A stretch of 64,000 nucleotides of DNA, taken from positions 558,001 through 622,000 of the forward strand of contig BQMF02000207.1 of assembly GCA_027922465.2 (NCBI GenBank). The letters are read 5' to 3'. Source of the stretch: Turritopsis dohrnii (lineage: Eukaryota; Cnidaria; Hydrozoa; Anthoathecata; Oceaniidae). Every line of letters begins with the position of its first letter. Positions within the stretch are counted from its first letter, which is position 1. Positions 1 through 11,438 of the stretch are shown here, one piece after another. The notes beneath the pieces are model-generated. The model ran no database searches. It saw only the letters and a program-made list of their open reading frames with translations, and was not told the origin of the DNA. A program made the translations under genes and the position numbers.

Positions 1-120
1 TGATGCAGAGCAGACAACCACTACTTAATGTTGGAGCTGAGGAGGAAATGGTATTAAAGTATTACAACCCAAACAAGAAACAAAAAAAATCTTTTGTATC
101 TAGAAAGGCTTAAACATTGA
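1..120. repeat. Repeat family A, truncated copy at window edge
   Basis: The edge sequence (tggagctgaggagg..., then acaacccaaacaagaaac) is a diverged copy of the stretch at about 740-860, including the run before the poly-A and the TTTTGTATCTAGAAA region. No coding potential is visible. It belongs to the same family as the copies at 400-1205, 3530-4440 and the inverted copy at the far end of the window. Confidence 0.5.
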
Positions 121-399
121 AACATTTTTCCCTAGTACAAACACATAGCTCTTTGACTCAAAACTTCTTACTTTACAACTTCTTAGTTAGAAAAGAATTA
201 TCACACTACAGCAGAATATTATACGTACTCCTCAGAGCTTCATAAAAGAATAATTGACACTACAAAAACTTTATTGACACTACAAACACTTTAAACTATA
301 TATACCATCAGACCATATATTTATTTACATCTGAATGATAAATACTTACTTTATTTTGGAATAAAGTATATAGAATAATGAGTGTACATTGATCATTTC

Positions 400-1205
400 T
401 GATTTCAAAGTAATTACGTAAGTAAATCATACACAAACTTCAAACATTTAAGATTACTGAATTTAAGAATGGACTAATTGCAAACAAAAAAGTAAACAAA
501 AATTTGATGATGAAAAATACAAAACTGAAAGTTGAATGTTTTTTACAGGATGTGAAGTGTTTCGAATTGTATATCAAAATTAGGAAGGCTGTCCATAATA
601 AGAGACATTGATAACCTAAAAACTACTGATCACCACAAAAAACAATACTGCATTTCAAAGTATTATAATACAAGCACATAAGCTTAAAACATAGCTAGAG
701 TGAAACATTAAAGATATAAAAAGTGGTGCATAGTAGGCAGACATTTGGAGCTGAGATGGAACTTAAGCTGAGCTGTACGCATCCAGAGCTTAAAGAGCAT
801 TACAGCCCACATTTGAAACAAACAATGATCTTTTTTTAGAAAAAATCTCAGGCATTAATCTCAAAAACAAAACATACCTTTTCATTCTGTTTATAAAATG
901 AAACGAAAAATCACCATTGAATCATAATGATATAATATAAGATAGTAATAAATTACTGCTACAGATTTTATTCTTCATCTTCAGTTTTGGAAATGTGCAT
1001 CTTCTTTAATTATACTGACTAAAGCTGCTTTGGGATCCTTTTGGTTGGTTCTTTGTTGTGAGTTTCTTCGACTGAAATGCGTGACTTTGGCTTCGTGTAA
1101 ACATTCGCACGAGATTTCAAAAAACCGCTAGGTTTGGACAGTAAGAAGAAAAAGAACAGAGCCGGTTTTAAGGTATTTCTTGCTTTCACAGAAATCCAAA
1201 AATGT
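400..1205. repeat. Repeat family A, copy 1
   Basis: About 800 bp align along their length with 3530-4440 and, in inverted orientation, with 63455-64000. Shared landmarks are GTAAATCATA, GCAAACAAAAAAGTAAAC, AAAATTAGGAAGGCTGT, CTACTGATCAC and the block with GGGATCCTTTTGGTT and TTTCGTGTAAAC-like sequence. No long open frame is present. In copy 2 this block lies directly upstream of a THAP/P-element transposase remnant, so it may be the 5' end of that element; this is an inference. Confidence 0.6.
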
Positions 1206-1331
1206 CATATTTTTCTGCAACAGTACGTGACAATATCTAATCCTCACTTAATCACACACAAGTTTTTACTTAAAAGTTTTCAATACATCTTATTACTTTA
1301 ATACCACCTTTTATACAACATACAACCATAC

Positions 1332-1622
1332 TTATTTATTTATTTACGAATGTTTACCCAGGATAGCCTCTTCAGTTCCTTAAGGTACTGTTATCAATGA
1401 GGGTCCTGCGAAGGAGGCCCTAGAGCATTTAGAGCCCCCATTTGGGCTACGGAAGCTGTAATGACAGAAACCGCTCAACTAGACAACCACCCTAGACATC
1501 ATTCCTACTCTCTTGCTGATTCACACTGTTATAGTCGCTGGCATGACTCGGTAGGGGATTGAACCCGCGACCTCCCGAACAGGAAGCGAGCACTCTACCA
1601 CAAGGCTACCACAAGGCTACAA
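1332..1622 (-). mobile_element. tRNA-derived SINE
   Basis: Read on the minus strand, the 5' part has a pol III A-box-like TGGTAGAGTGC and a B-box-like GGGTTCAATCC about 40 nt apart, as in a tRNA. It continues through a unique body with ACTGAAGAGGCTATCCTGGG and ends in an A-rich tail of AAATA units. That 3' end resembles the conserved tails of invertebrate SINE families. It is not a tRNA gene: no acceptor-stem closure follows the B box, and the tRNA-like part is fused to a tail. GC content is clearly higher than the surroundings. Confidence 0.75.
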
Positions 1623-1712
1623 CAATATATATTACATAAATTACATGTAACAAAATTTTTAATTATAAACATATTTAAATTATGTATGCCAGTTTGCAAA
1701 TATCATAAAATA

Positions 1713-1814
1713 AAAGCAAAAGCTTTTCGATATTATCATCTCCAGTAAAATGTTCATTTAAAACATTTTACTTTTAGCACTGTGGATGATAATATATCGA
1801 AAAGCTTTTGCTTT
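1713..1814. repeat. Palindromic MITE-like hairpin
   Basis: AAGCAAAAGCTTTTCGATA...TTATCATC on the left is mirrored by GATGATAATATATCGAAAAG...CTTTTGCTTT on the right. The arms are about 30 bp and enclose about 40 bp. It has no coding capacity and is probably a small foldback element. Confidence 0.6.
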
Positions 1815-1852
1815 AATTAAAAGATTTGTTGTCTTGTTTTATTATATAAACA

Positions 1853-2393
1853 CTGGTAACCCGGGTAAAAATTTTTACCAAACTTAACTTCGAAAACAAT
1901 AGGTCAAATCCACCATTCCCGTGTACATACCCCGTGACGAAAAATAGATCATAGAATCGCAGTCCAAAAGTGTATCTATGTTGTAGAGCTCGAAAAACTG
2001 ATCAAAAAAGTGTATGGGATCGTTTCGCTATGACCAACCATTAAAGAGATATCCTCGATCAAAGATTTTGCAGTACCAAAAATAATTTAGGTGCAAATGT
2101 TGCGTCACCCCATCACCCGTATCGTGGAACCTAAAAAACGTCAGTTTTCCCTATTGGTTCTCGAGTTATTTCCCCAAAAACGTCGCATTCGATTGGGGAT
2201 GCAATGCAATGATTCCCCGTGATAAATTAAAAAACTGACGTCACAGCACTTGCTACTATATAATAATCGTAAAAAAACGCATGGCCTAACGAAAAATATG
2301 ACCACGATTAAGAAGATTTTGACCGTAAAATTCAACAAAATTTATCACTCTCCAAAATAAAAGTGTGACACACACTCGCTATTATATATAAGA
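1853..2393 (-). mobile_element. Helitron-like non-autonomous element, hairpin type B
   Basis: On the minus strand it begins TCTTATATATAATAGCGAG, continues into the block TCACACTTTTATTTTGGAGA and ends with the hairpin GGTAAAAA/TTTTTACC followed by CGGGTTACCAG. The core (GTAGAGCTCGAAAAACTGAT; TATGGGATCGTTT; AACGTCAGTT) is shared with the copies at 12-19, 23 and 29-35 kb. TC start, 3' hairpin and CTAG-like end are Helitron hallmarks; no Rep/helicase gene is present, so it would be non-autonomous. Confidence 0.55.
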
Positions 2394-3467
2394 TATACAC
2401 ATAATTTTTTTATATAAGAGACACATGAGTTTATTGACATAGAGAATGACCAAACAAGAAGATGACATGGAAGTGGAAAACATGGAAAAATTTGAGGAAA
2501 CGTTTTTGATTTATTCGGTGATGTTAAATATTCTCGCTGTTGTTGAAAATATGTTCATTGAGAGTTCAACCTAACCATGTTTCTTAATTTTTCTCAGATT
2601 TCAGTCTCATGTTTCTTATAAATGTTTCTCATATCACGAAACGTGTATTCGTATTATCAGTATCCGCACAATCATAATATATATAAGAAAAGAAACCTTA
2701 TGAAGAAGTTGGAGTGAAATATGAAAAATGATTAGGAAATATACTCATACTGAAATATGTATTTTGCAGTTATCATTCTTCAGTTTTCTTATTATGTCTT
2801 CTTTCATGCTTACAGTTGTTTCAGCATGAAATTATACAAACAGTCTGGCTGTCTCCCACATACTGATTATCAATGATGATGTTGAAAATCGTGCAGGTAT
2901 GTGCACAGTATTTTAATTTCATGTAAACTATTTTTTGTTGGATAGTGTTCTCTTTGGTTATTTAACTCTACTGAAATAGGTCTTAAAATGTCATTATAAC
3001 TTTTCTCCCCTTGTTTAGGTAAGTAATCTTTTACCATCATAGACGTTTGTGCAATTTGGATGGCCTTTAACTATTGTTAAATTATCACTCTGGGAAGCAC
3101 AAAACTTTTTTTAATCTTCCACAACAGCTGGTCATTTGCAGTGTCAGTTACACATAGTGTTGCAACATCATTTAATATTGGTCGTACTACCAAATCTTTG
3201 TAGTCAACATGAAAGTCTTCGCCCTTAAAATATATAACAGATCGTATATGAAATTTATATGTTTATATATCTTGGAAAAGTTGTAAATTGGTAGGACAAT
3301 GACTTTCCAAAGCCAGTCGGAAGGGCAGCTAACTCATTAATGCTTTCGTATAGATATAGCACACGATTGTAATAAACAAACCTGATCTGAAAGAATCGGG
3401 TTGTTATACTCGGGCCGTCGTAAATTTAAAAATTTCCAGAAATATGGGAAATTTTAATCGGCGTTCG
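2394..3467. other. No gene recognised, AT-rich
   Basis: This stretch holds only short open frames with no recognisable motif. No tRNA, transposase motif or long repeat was seen. It separates the Helitron-like copy from the second repeat A copy. Confidence 0.5.
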
Positions 3468-3518
3468 CCAGGGTCTTCTTCGCCGCCGTCCGTATATCGA
3501 AAAGGCAAGAAACCCTGG
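3468..3518. repeat. Short inverted repeat, CCAGGGT/ACCCTGG
   Basis: CCAGGGTCTTCTTCGCC on the left and GGCAAGAAACCCTGG on the right form a roughly 15-bp imperfect inverted repeat around a GC-rich centre. It looks like a minimal MITE or a transposon end. Confidence 0.4.
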
Positions 3519-3529
3519 GTACGAGGTTG

Positions 3530-4440
3530 CAAAGTAACTATGTACGTAAATCATATATAATACTTCAAACATTAAACAATTACTATCAATCTTCCTCATT
3601 ACGAATGGACTTTTTAAATTGCAAACAAAAAAGTAAACAAAAATTTTGATCATGAAAATTAGCTACATGATCCAAAACTGAGTTGAATTTCTTTTACAGT
3701 ATGTGAAGTGTTTTTAATTATATATTTATATATCAAAATTAGGAAGGCTGTTCATAATTAGAAACATTGATAAACCCTAATAAACCCTAAAAAACTACTG
3801 ATCACTGACAGAAACATTATATACTGCATTTATTTCAAAGCAGTAAGGCAAAAACTTAAAATATAGCTAGAGCATAGAGTGAATGATGAGAGGTTTCATT
3901 GAAACAATATGATTCCATGGAAGAAAGTTGACTAGACTTAAATGGGGAAAAATAGAAAGGGGTACAGTTTACGAAATCATTTGTGAAGCTAAATTTTCTT
4001 TTGCACATGCCTATTGATTATAGGTTGACTATAGCGATGTCGAAACATTTACGAAAAAAAAACTGAACATCATTGTTAACTGTATTTCGCCAGGTGAAAG
4101 TTAAGAAGGAACTCAATAATTACATACTGTTCTTTGTCTTTGTCTTAGAAAAAATCTCAGACATTTAATGTAAAAAACAAAAGCATACCTTTTTCATTCT
4201 GTTTACAAAACGCAACAGAAAATCCTTTGAATCATTTCAAGATAATAATAAATTACCTGCTAGAGATTTTAATGTGCATCTTCTTTATATTGACTAGTAA
4301 AGTTCCTTTGGGATCCTTATGATTTGTTCTTTGTTGTGAGTTTCTTCGACTTAAATGCGTGACTTTGGTTTCGTGTAAACGTTCGCACGAGATTTAAAAA
4401 AAACGCTAGGTTTGGACAGCAGAAGAAGAAAAACCAAAGC
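3530..4440. repeat. Repeat family A, copy 2
   Basis: It aligns with 400-1205 through GTAAATCATA, the GCAAACAAAAAAGTAAAC block, ATTAGGAAGGCTGTTCATAA, CTACTGATCAC and the CTTTGGGATCCTTATGATT to CGTGTAAACGTTCGCACG block. An additional ~150 bp around 3880-4090 is absent from copy 1. It runs into the THAP remnant that follows. Confidence 0.6.
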
Positions 4441-4539
4441 GAGTTTTAAGTATATATAAGCGAAGCGCTAGATGTCTGACTCGGCATTTTGAAGCGAGGC
4501 ATTGGAAGCCATTTCTAATAGTGGCAAAACATTGGAAAC

Positions 4540-5110
4540 GAAAGTGGATTTACACTGAAATCATGCTCAGCGGATGGATGTATAAACTGTTTTGATAAAA
4601 ATAACAACATCAAATTCCATAAATTTGCCTTATGTGATCGAGAATTGTATGCCAGATGGTTGCTTTCCAATGAAAAATGTAGTGTAGCCACTTCCATTTT
4701 CATTTTCGCGAAAAATTCATTAAAAAATATTCATCATCATCAGCAATTAAGAAAGAACGTAAAACTTTGCCAAAACCTCAACAAAAAGGTAGTGACAGTG
4801 GAAGCTTAGAAGTATGGACTCAAAAATTTCGAAGACAAAAAGTTACTTTCAGAAGACTCAGCCCCAATCAACTGAAAATTCTTTCTGAATTGAGTACTGA
4901 TAGGAAAATGCTATATTGATAAGATTCTGCCTTCAGTTGACTGTACTTTTAGCCCAAGCTAGTTTAAATTTACGAATTATATTGTTTTCATTCTTGATGT
5001 ATGCCACAACTTAAATCTTGCAAGAAATGCACTTGCAGATATAAAAGGAATTGTTGACTCTGGGGTATTAAAATAAAATGGAAACATACAAAAAAGCATA
5101 TAAAAAAGCA
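4540..5110 (+). pseudogene. P-element/THAP9-type transposase remnant
   Basis: Two pieces of one family are visible. At 4558-4683 a THAP-type N terminus reads CSADGCINCFDKN...IKFHKFAL...RELYARWL, giving the first two Cys of the C2CH zinc site, FHKF and the conserved Trp. At 4981-5090 the frame gives DVCHNLNLARNALADIKGIV, matching the D-x-CH-x2-KL-x-RN catalytic segment of P-element transposases. The parts between are out of frame and contain stops, and a TAA follows within VLK*NGN. The gene is dead. The segment downstream to about 5800 may be its degraded continuation, but I could not align it. Confidence 0.7.
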
Positions 5111-7954
5111 TTAAAATTTTGGAATAACATTTCCAACAGTCATGTAGAATTCCATTGTCACAAATAAAATATTAAAATTGAGCTGTTTTGTAGCTGGATG
5201 CAATATAATTTTTGATGAATTCAAGTCATCCAGATTTTGCAGATGTTTGCAACACTATAAATAAATCTTGTCTGTTGATGTTTCAACGTGTAAAAGTGCA
5301 CTCGTAAGGATAGAAAAAGCTTTAACAATAATCCAGGTATCAGATAATTAAAATCAAGTCGTAAACAAATTTTGATATGATAACCGGATCAGAGGAAGCC
5401 AATTGTTTGACATTCGAACCTCATTCTTGTGGATCTGTGTTTTCCCTCAACAAATGGAAAGGACGAAATGTTCCATAATGAATGAAAAATCTTCGAATTC
5501 TTGATATCGCATCAAAATTCCACACAACTCTCATTCATAAGATTTCAAAACAAAGGTATAGAGAATGCTTCAATGCACCACCTTGTTTTTATCAACAATC
5601 TCTGTCTAATATTCCATATTTTTCTATTGTCAATCAAAAGGATTTTTTAAACCATCCCTCTCTGTCCACAAAATTGTTCATGAAGAAGCAAATAATGTTT
5701 CGCATTATATCTAAAATGCAGAAAAACAATCTAGTGTATCAAATAAATCAATAATGGTCACAAAAAGATGAGAACTTGTTCCCAGAATGGCACGTATGAG
5801 TAATCAATACAGGAGAGAAGAGTTTTCATCCTTTTAGTGTTCTTTTTGATGGTTTAACACTTAAAAGCAGATCTTATTTTATGTTGTTTTGGCTCATTTG
5901 CATTCAATAAGCCATCCCTATAGTAATAAAATGAAAGTATTTTTCCTTATTTCTTATTTAGGAAATTTAGCAACAATTCTAAACCTAATATACAACAAAT
6001 TTTTCTTCAGTTCGTGTGTAATTTCCCCTACACCGAAGGACGGTTTGCCACTATTTAAAATGGCTTCAAATGATTTTACGGGAGTTACACATCTAGCGCT
6101 TCGTTTTTATATCATTGGTTTTAAGGTATTTCTTGCTTTCGCAGAAATCCAAATAGATATACGCATTAATTCATTTTTTCATTCATTTTGCTTTATTTAA
6201 CGTCGATTTTACCTAGTTTACATTTAAAAACTAATTTACATCGACAGTAAAATAAATAAATTAATAAAAGATCTAACAATATTGTAAATATCCTAGACCT
6301 GGGACAAAGTCTTTGCAAAGTCTACATGGACATGGTGTACATTTCCAAGACCTGATTGTGGTAGTAAAAGAGGAAGTTGAATTTGCGGACTTTAGATTTA
6401 AAGGAACGAGCCTCAAAATTTGTCCCGCGCGATCACGAACACTTTCTAACCCGTAGCATATAGTCTTGGGAGTGTTTTGAGTGAACATATTTTGGTTCCT
6501 AAGACTGTAGGATCCTTCTCTGATCCTAAAAACATTTTTCATGAGGTCAGGTGATTCACCCTGGCGAAATTTACTAAAATTTGAAGATATTTCTGATGGA
6601 TGGTGACACCACCAGTTCTGTGAAGGAGAATTTGTAAACAGGTATCAGAACACTGTTGAGAAATCTGGAGGGCTCTTTCATGAAGTTTAAGACAGAAACA
6701 AATGATTGATGCTTTTATTAAAAGCCATTATGAAAAGAAAACGATGGAAGAGCATTCCAAGCAGCCAAGGTGCAAGGAATGAAACTATTCTGATAGAATT
6801 TTTTTGGTGCTTTGGTTTCATGTAAACGCATGTATGAATTTTCAAAAAAAACGCTAGGTTTAAAACACACAAGAAAAATAACAGGTATACAAAATAAACA
6901 CTATACAAAAACATGACGAAATATGAATTGAAAACAAATCTACTGTGTTTCTGTTGTGCCAAAGTTATATTGGATAGAATCTTTGAAATGAATAATCTGT
7001 AATAATCTTCACCAACCATCAACATTACAGGGTCGGATCTAGAGGTAGGTTAGGTAGGCTGAAGCCTTCTTGAGAGTTACGAAATTTTTTATATGCTGTA
7101 TATTACAAATCCTTTCCTAATGATAAGGTCGCCGAAAATTATTCGCCCTTTGTTTTCTTTAAGTACCATGCTCATCTTTTCCTTGATGATAATTTATGTT
7201 TCGGAAGATAGCGCCCAACAACAACAAGGCACTATGAAATACGCCAGTAGTCACCAACATCGGGTATTTTCTGTAACAAAGTTGATAGCATTTACACGGG
7301 ACAATCATGTAAAAATGTATACTTCGTTTTGCAAAGGTAGGCTTATTTCGAGCGAAGTAGGCTTTCTTCGAGTAAAGCCTACTGAGTTCAAACATAGTAG
7401 ATATATTTACAACGTAGAAATACCTGATTTCCTTTACAATTCCGTCTAGTTTGCCTATCTGAGGTAGATCTTTGTACACCAGTATTGAGTAGCTCAAATA
7501 ACGAAGAGTCTGCGACAGCTACGCTAAACTGAAGTGGAGCAAGTAAAATACTGTATGACAGTAAAAATATTAGTTTTTGGATCGGAAATAATTTGATAAT
7601 CCACAGACTGCACAAAGACGATGAATCTTCTTTAACTATTTTTTCTATAAAGTGCTTTCTCTCTGGTTTGCATTTGTTTAAAATAATACTAACTGGCTAG
7701 TTCGAGTTATTGAAAATATTGAACAAGTATTATTAAATTCTGGGAAAAAAAAATTCTAAAACAAAATTAAATTAATTGACCAACACTTGATGAAATCAAT
7801 TATCCAGTCATCATTTAAATAAGATGGTATGACCACTGTGTTGTTTTAAGCTGCACAACTAGGGGAAGGGGCTGTAATGGGGCCAAGTTACATCTGTCAG
7901 ATATGGCATTGATTCACATCTTGTATATATATGAACATAAATTTCATGTTGCAG
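5111..7954. other. No intact gene; degraded mobile-element sequence
   Basis: Open frames here are short and none shows a recognisable domain. A 40-bp piece around 6118-6160 (GGTATTTCTTGCTTTC, CAGAAATCCAAA) repeats the end of repeat A copy 1, and CGCTAGGTTT recurs near 6850. At 7028 CAGGGTCGGATCTAGAGG looks like a hAT-type terminus without a partner. The rest is unexplained AT-rich sequence. Confidence 0.4.
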
Positions 7955-8054
7955 ATCTTTTATTCCGAGAAACTTCCCATAAAATTGGAAATGATGGCAA
8001 CTGCCTCTTTCGAGTGGTGTCAGTTGTGTCAGAGTGGTATGAGGACCTAATGAT
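7955..8054 (+). pseudogene. Lone exon of an OTU-type cysteine protease domain
   Basis: A 100-nt exon is bounded by an acceptor (TTCATGTTGCAG) and a donor (GTAAGT). It encodes HKIGNDGNCLFRVVSVV, the OTU catalytic block with the nucleophile Cys in DGNC. OTU domains are deubiquitinating proteases; they also occur in some transposon proteins, including some Helitrons. No other OTU exons (for example the one with the catalytic His) were found within several kb on this strand. It is either a stranded exon of a gene extending through very long introns or a relic captured by a mobile element. Confidence 0.65.
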
Positions 8055-9448
8055 GTAAGTTTACTTACAAAAAGCTTCGTCTTTTAAAAATATAAATACA
8101 TTTTAAAAAATATGTCCTTACTATTAATTATTATTCTAACTCAGTAATGATTACTGAAAGCTTAGAAAACATATAGTCATATAGCCCCCATGTGTCCTCC
8201 TATATGTACATAGAATAATTGGCGATAGGTAAAGGAATTTCTACTTGTAAAATATTCGATATAACATATGGCTAATATAATCAGAAAGATAATATTCCTT
8301 AGATCTAAAAATTCTTTTTAATCCAAATATAAATTTCATTATCAGTATATCTTAATTTATTCAAGAACATACTGTGCCGCCAAACTAAGGATCAACAGTG
8401 CACAAAAGTATGTATATAAGGATTGCATTGTGTTTACTTTAATTAAGGCCTGCTTGATAGCAACACATTACAAACTAATGATTTTTTTGATACAAGAATA
8501 GAGAACAGAAGATCATATTTTTGTTCATTTAATCTTTAATAAGTCGTGTATACATCAAGTTAATTAGTATATTTATACTAGCATGTAGCTTTAGCTAAAA
8601 ATGCCCCCGCGCTCAAGCATTCCAATTTGTACACACAACAAGCTATACATTACAAACCTATACAACGGAAACAAAAACAAACAAAACTTTGTTACTTTTT
8701 GTTATCTCTTAGGCCTATGTCATACTGATGCTAATATACCTTTCAAAAAGTGTAAATAAGGCTGAACAAGTAATATCAGAAAGTATTTGCTACAAACAAA
8801 AGAAATGTGTGAACTGAAACATGGATACGTATTTTATAATCAAAGTAAAATTTGTTAAAGAAATTCTGTAAGAGCCAAAAGAAAAATAAACACTTTTTCA
8901 AAAAAAAGTATTAAAGCGAAAAATCCATTAGAAATTTGCGTTTCAAACTTTAGTTCAAAACAAAAAATATCCAACGTTTACATAAATTAGCAAGAAAAAA
9001 AAAAGGTTTTATTGATCATGAGTAGAGGACAGTTAAAAAAGAAAAACAAGAATTTGTAATATGGCTTTCTTGCATACACAGAAATCCAATTAAAATGGCA
9101 AGATCCACCAAAAATCAGTGCATTTAATAAAATTTATTGAACGAAAGATTTAGAGCGAAAACATATACAAACATAAAATGTATGGTTGGCAAAATTTCAG
9201 ATTTCAAGTTGTGCTTCAAAATCCTTTTTATCTCTTCACTAAAAAAACGCAAAAGTAATATAAAAAAATGTTTAATTAATTTTTGCATACGAACTTTTTA
9301 AGTAACATAATATATTATAATAATGAATTAGGAAAGAGATACGAAAAACATTCTGTCTCCCACTTACAGTACCATGCTTTGAAACGGTAAAAACGCAACG
9401 TCAGCTAATAATTGTATTCCACCGTGCAACGTCAACACGAAAGTTGGA
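8055..9448. other. No gene recognised, very AT-rich
   Basis: Sequence dominated by A/T runs with no open frame of note and no recognisable inverted ends. Confidence 0.5.
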
Positions 9449-9449
9449 A

Positions 9450-9453
9450 GATG

Positions 9454-9505
<52 letters not shown>
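9450..9505. repeat. (GAT)n microsatellite
   Basis: About 18 units of GAT with one GGT interruption. It yields a poly-Asp frame that I do not consider a gene. Confidence 0.95.
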
Positions 9506-9509
<4 letters not shown>

Positions 9510-9520
9510 AATCGGAAACT

Positions 9521-9590
9521 GACATTCGCCTATCTCGTGAAACTACTATGCCTCCTCGCTCGCTTACGCTCGCTGCGGGGGCAAAAAGTT
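9521..9590 (+). repeat. Repeat family B, copy 1
   Basis: ATTCGCCTATCTCGTGAAAC, then CTACTATGC...CGCTTACGCTCGCTGCGGGG recurs in inverted orientation at 26941-26988. The block is GC-richer than its surroundings, as expected of an interspersed element fragment. Confidence 0.6.
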
Positions 9591-10323
9591 ATTTTTCTTT
9601 TCTGTATTTGGGATTATAACCAGCAGGACATTAAGTATTCTTGCACAGTTCATTGAAATACATTTAGAACTACCTTTACAAATAAAATCTAGTAAACACA
9701 GGTTTCATCCAATTATTTACGGTATTTTTACTTTTAACATGACGGTATCCGATTTTGTTTCAGAATGGAAGGTTGTGTCAACATAATGCAGTTGTTTGAA
9801 TCGTAATTCATCAGAAGATTACCACGGAAGACTACCACAGATTCTTTCTATACAGCCATGGAAACTTAAAAGGTTGTTTAAAGGGAATGTACGGTCAAAA
9901 TATAAAGTACTTAAATATTTCGTTTCTGAGAAGTATTGATTAAAAGATTTTATATTTTTAAATTTTTTTTAAAAGAAAATTCAATTAACATACAGAAAAA
10001 AGTTTCTGAACTTTTTTATTTTCTCCCATGCGGCATGCTCAAGTTCGCCATTTTTTTTTCAATTTGATTTTTTTCAAAACGCGATCTTTGAGTCACGTGT
10101 GCATGTGACGTAACCATTTGGTTAATGAAATGTAAACACACTTGCAAGACAGTGCGCGACTAGAATTTATCGAGAAAAACTCTTAAAAAAATAATTTCAT
10201 GACTAAAATCATAGTCAGTATGACCCCCGGTTGGTATAAATAAAGAAGTAATTAAAATATGCAGCAAAATGCAAGTGAAAAAGGAGAAAAAAAGACCGTG
10301 TAATGAATTAACCGTTTTGCAAA

Positions 10324-10911
10324 ATGTCTTGGTGTGCAGTTGTAGGCTGTCATAATAATGGAAAGCGCGACAAATCAAAAACATTCATCGGATCGAAAAC
10401 TTCGCGACCAATGGATTCGAGCAATAAATTGGACCGAGCTTCCTAAGCGCGTATTTGTGCATTCTGATCATTTCGATGAGAAATGTTTTGAATCGAGTTG
10501 GGCAATGAAGACTCAGCTTAGTGAAGTAAAAGTGAAACAGAAGTTACTGCCTGGATCAATTCCTTCCATATTTCCTGCAAAGACGAAAGCAACGGAACGA
10601 ACACTGTCTCTGAAAAGGAAAGCCGCGTCATTAAAAAGAGAAGTAATTCATATTATTTTATTGCTACAGGTGAGAGTATGCGGTATGTAAACTTACATGG
10701 CATTGTTTATTGTTCTTTGTAGCTTGTCTCAAATACTGTCAGTAATTACGATGAAATAAGCAGACTATCTACGTCACGTGACACTGACGATATCGATGGC
10801 TTTATTACCATGGAAGATTACGTCCCAGAAGTCAGTACAAAAGATTTCGGGACTCAATTTGATCAACGTAAGTCATTTGCAGAGGTTTTTGCAGCTGAAA
10901 TTAGCACCTAA
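10324..10911 (+). pseudogene. THAP-domain protein gene of the TTAA element (frameshifted)
   Basis: The start MSWCAVVGCHNNGKRDKSKTF supplies the first two Cys of the C2CH zinc finger. A +1 shift near 10380 moves the frame to RKLRDQWIRAINW, then VFVHSDHFDEKCFE and LLPGSIPSIFP, completing a THAP DNA-binding domain of about 85 residues with Cys/His of the SDHF block. A Lys/Arg-rich stretch follows. A good intron (CAG|GTGAGAG at 10670 to TTTGTAG at 10722) keeps the frame and joins an acidic tail with TKDFGTQFD, like the TQTD motif after THAP domains in transposon proteins. The stop is TAA at 10909. The single frameshift makes this copy non-functional unless it is a sequence error. Confidence 0.8.
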
Positions 10912-10934
10912 AGCGCGACTATCACGTGAAGAAA

Positions 10935-11438
10935 TCATTGAAAATTCAGAAAAATACAAAGGGCTGAAGCTTCAAAACTGATCTTTATTCTTCCCCAACA
11001 GGCATCAACTTCAGTAACATTGCCTTCTCTCGCAAAGCCAGTGTACACGCCATTTTCTTCGGGAAATTCGTCCCTTATGGCTTTGATGACGCAGGACGGG
11101 ATGATTCTTCTTACACCCTTGCCAATTCTTGAATGAATAAACCAAGTAAATTGGCGGTAAGCTGCATATCGGTAGGAGCTAAGAAAATCAAAATCGTTTT
11201 TTCGTCATAATGGTTTTATTGTCGCACCACTCTAAAATCCATAATACACATTCTTTACCTGTTGGGAACTGGTCCCTTTTCGGTAACAACACCAATCAGT
11301 TACCTGTGCTTCCACCCTACTGACATTTTCGTCCGTTGTATAATCTTCGCTGCTACTTGAACAGCTATCGTAATCTAACCGGTCTCAGACAAAACTGGTT
11401 CATATTGAAAACCCACTACCTTTCTATTCTCAGCCATA
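10935..11438 (-). pseudogene. P2X7 C-terminal (ballast) domain protein, degraded, two exons
   Basis: Exon 1 (11259-11438) begins MAENRKVVGFQYEP, reaches TAG at codon 21, and in the shifted frame gives an acidic Ser-rich stretch and VTDWCCYRKG, the Trp-Cys start of the domain. It ends at a CAG|GTAAAG donor. After a TTTTCTTAG acceptor, exon 2 (10935-11178) encodes YRYAAYRQFTWFIHSR, VRRIIPSCVIKAIRDEFP and GVYTGF, the hallmark of the Zn-binding cytoplasmic domain of P2X7 receptors, which also exists as a stand-alone soluble domain in invertebrates. No channel segment is present. The splice phases do not match and the middle of the domain is missing, so this copy is broken. It shares the transposon with the THAP gene, ending 24 bp from that gene's stop. 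Confidence 0.75.

Noticed and set aside
1548..1622. tRNA gene on the minus strand
   Set aside because: A and B boxes are present but the acceptor stem does not close and the sequence continues into a SINE body and tail.
5482..5754. 90-codon frame downstream of the P-element remnant
   Set aside because: No motif could be aligned to P-element transposases and no splice or start context supports a gene.
6687..7025. 112-codon hydrophobic frame on the minus strand
   Set aside because: Overlaps a fragment of repeat A (CGCTAGGTTT block) and shows no conserved membrane-protein motif.
9444..9656. Acidic poly-Asp open frame
   Set aside because: It is a GAT microsatellite fused to a repeat B fragment; no gene features.
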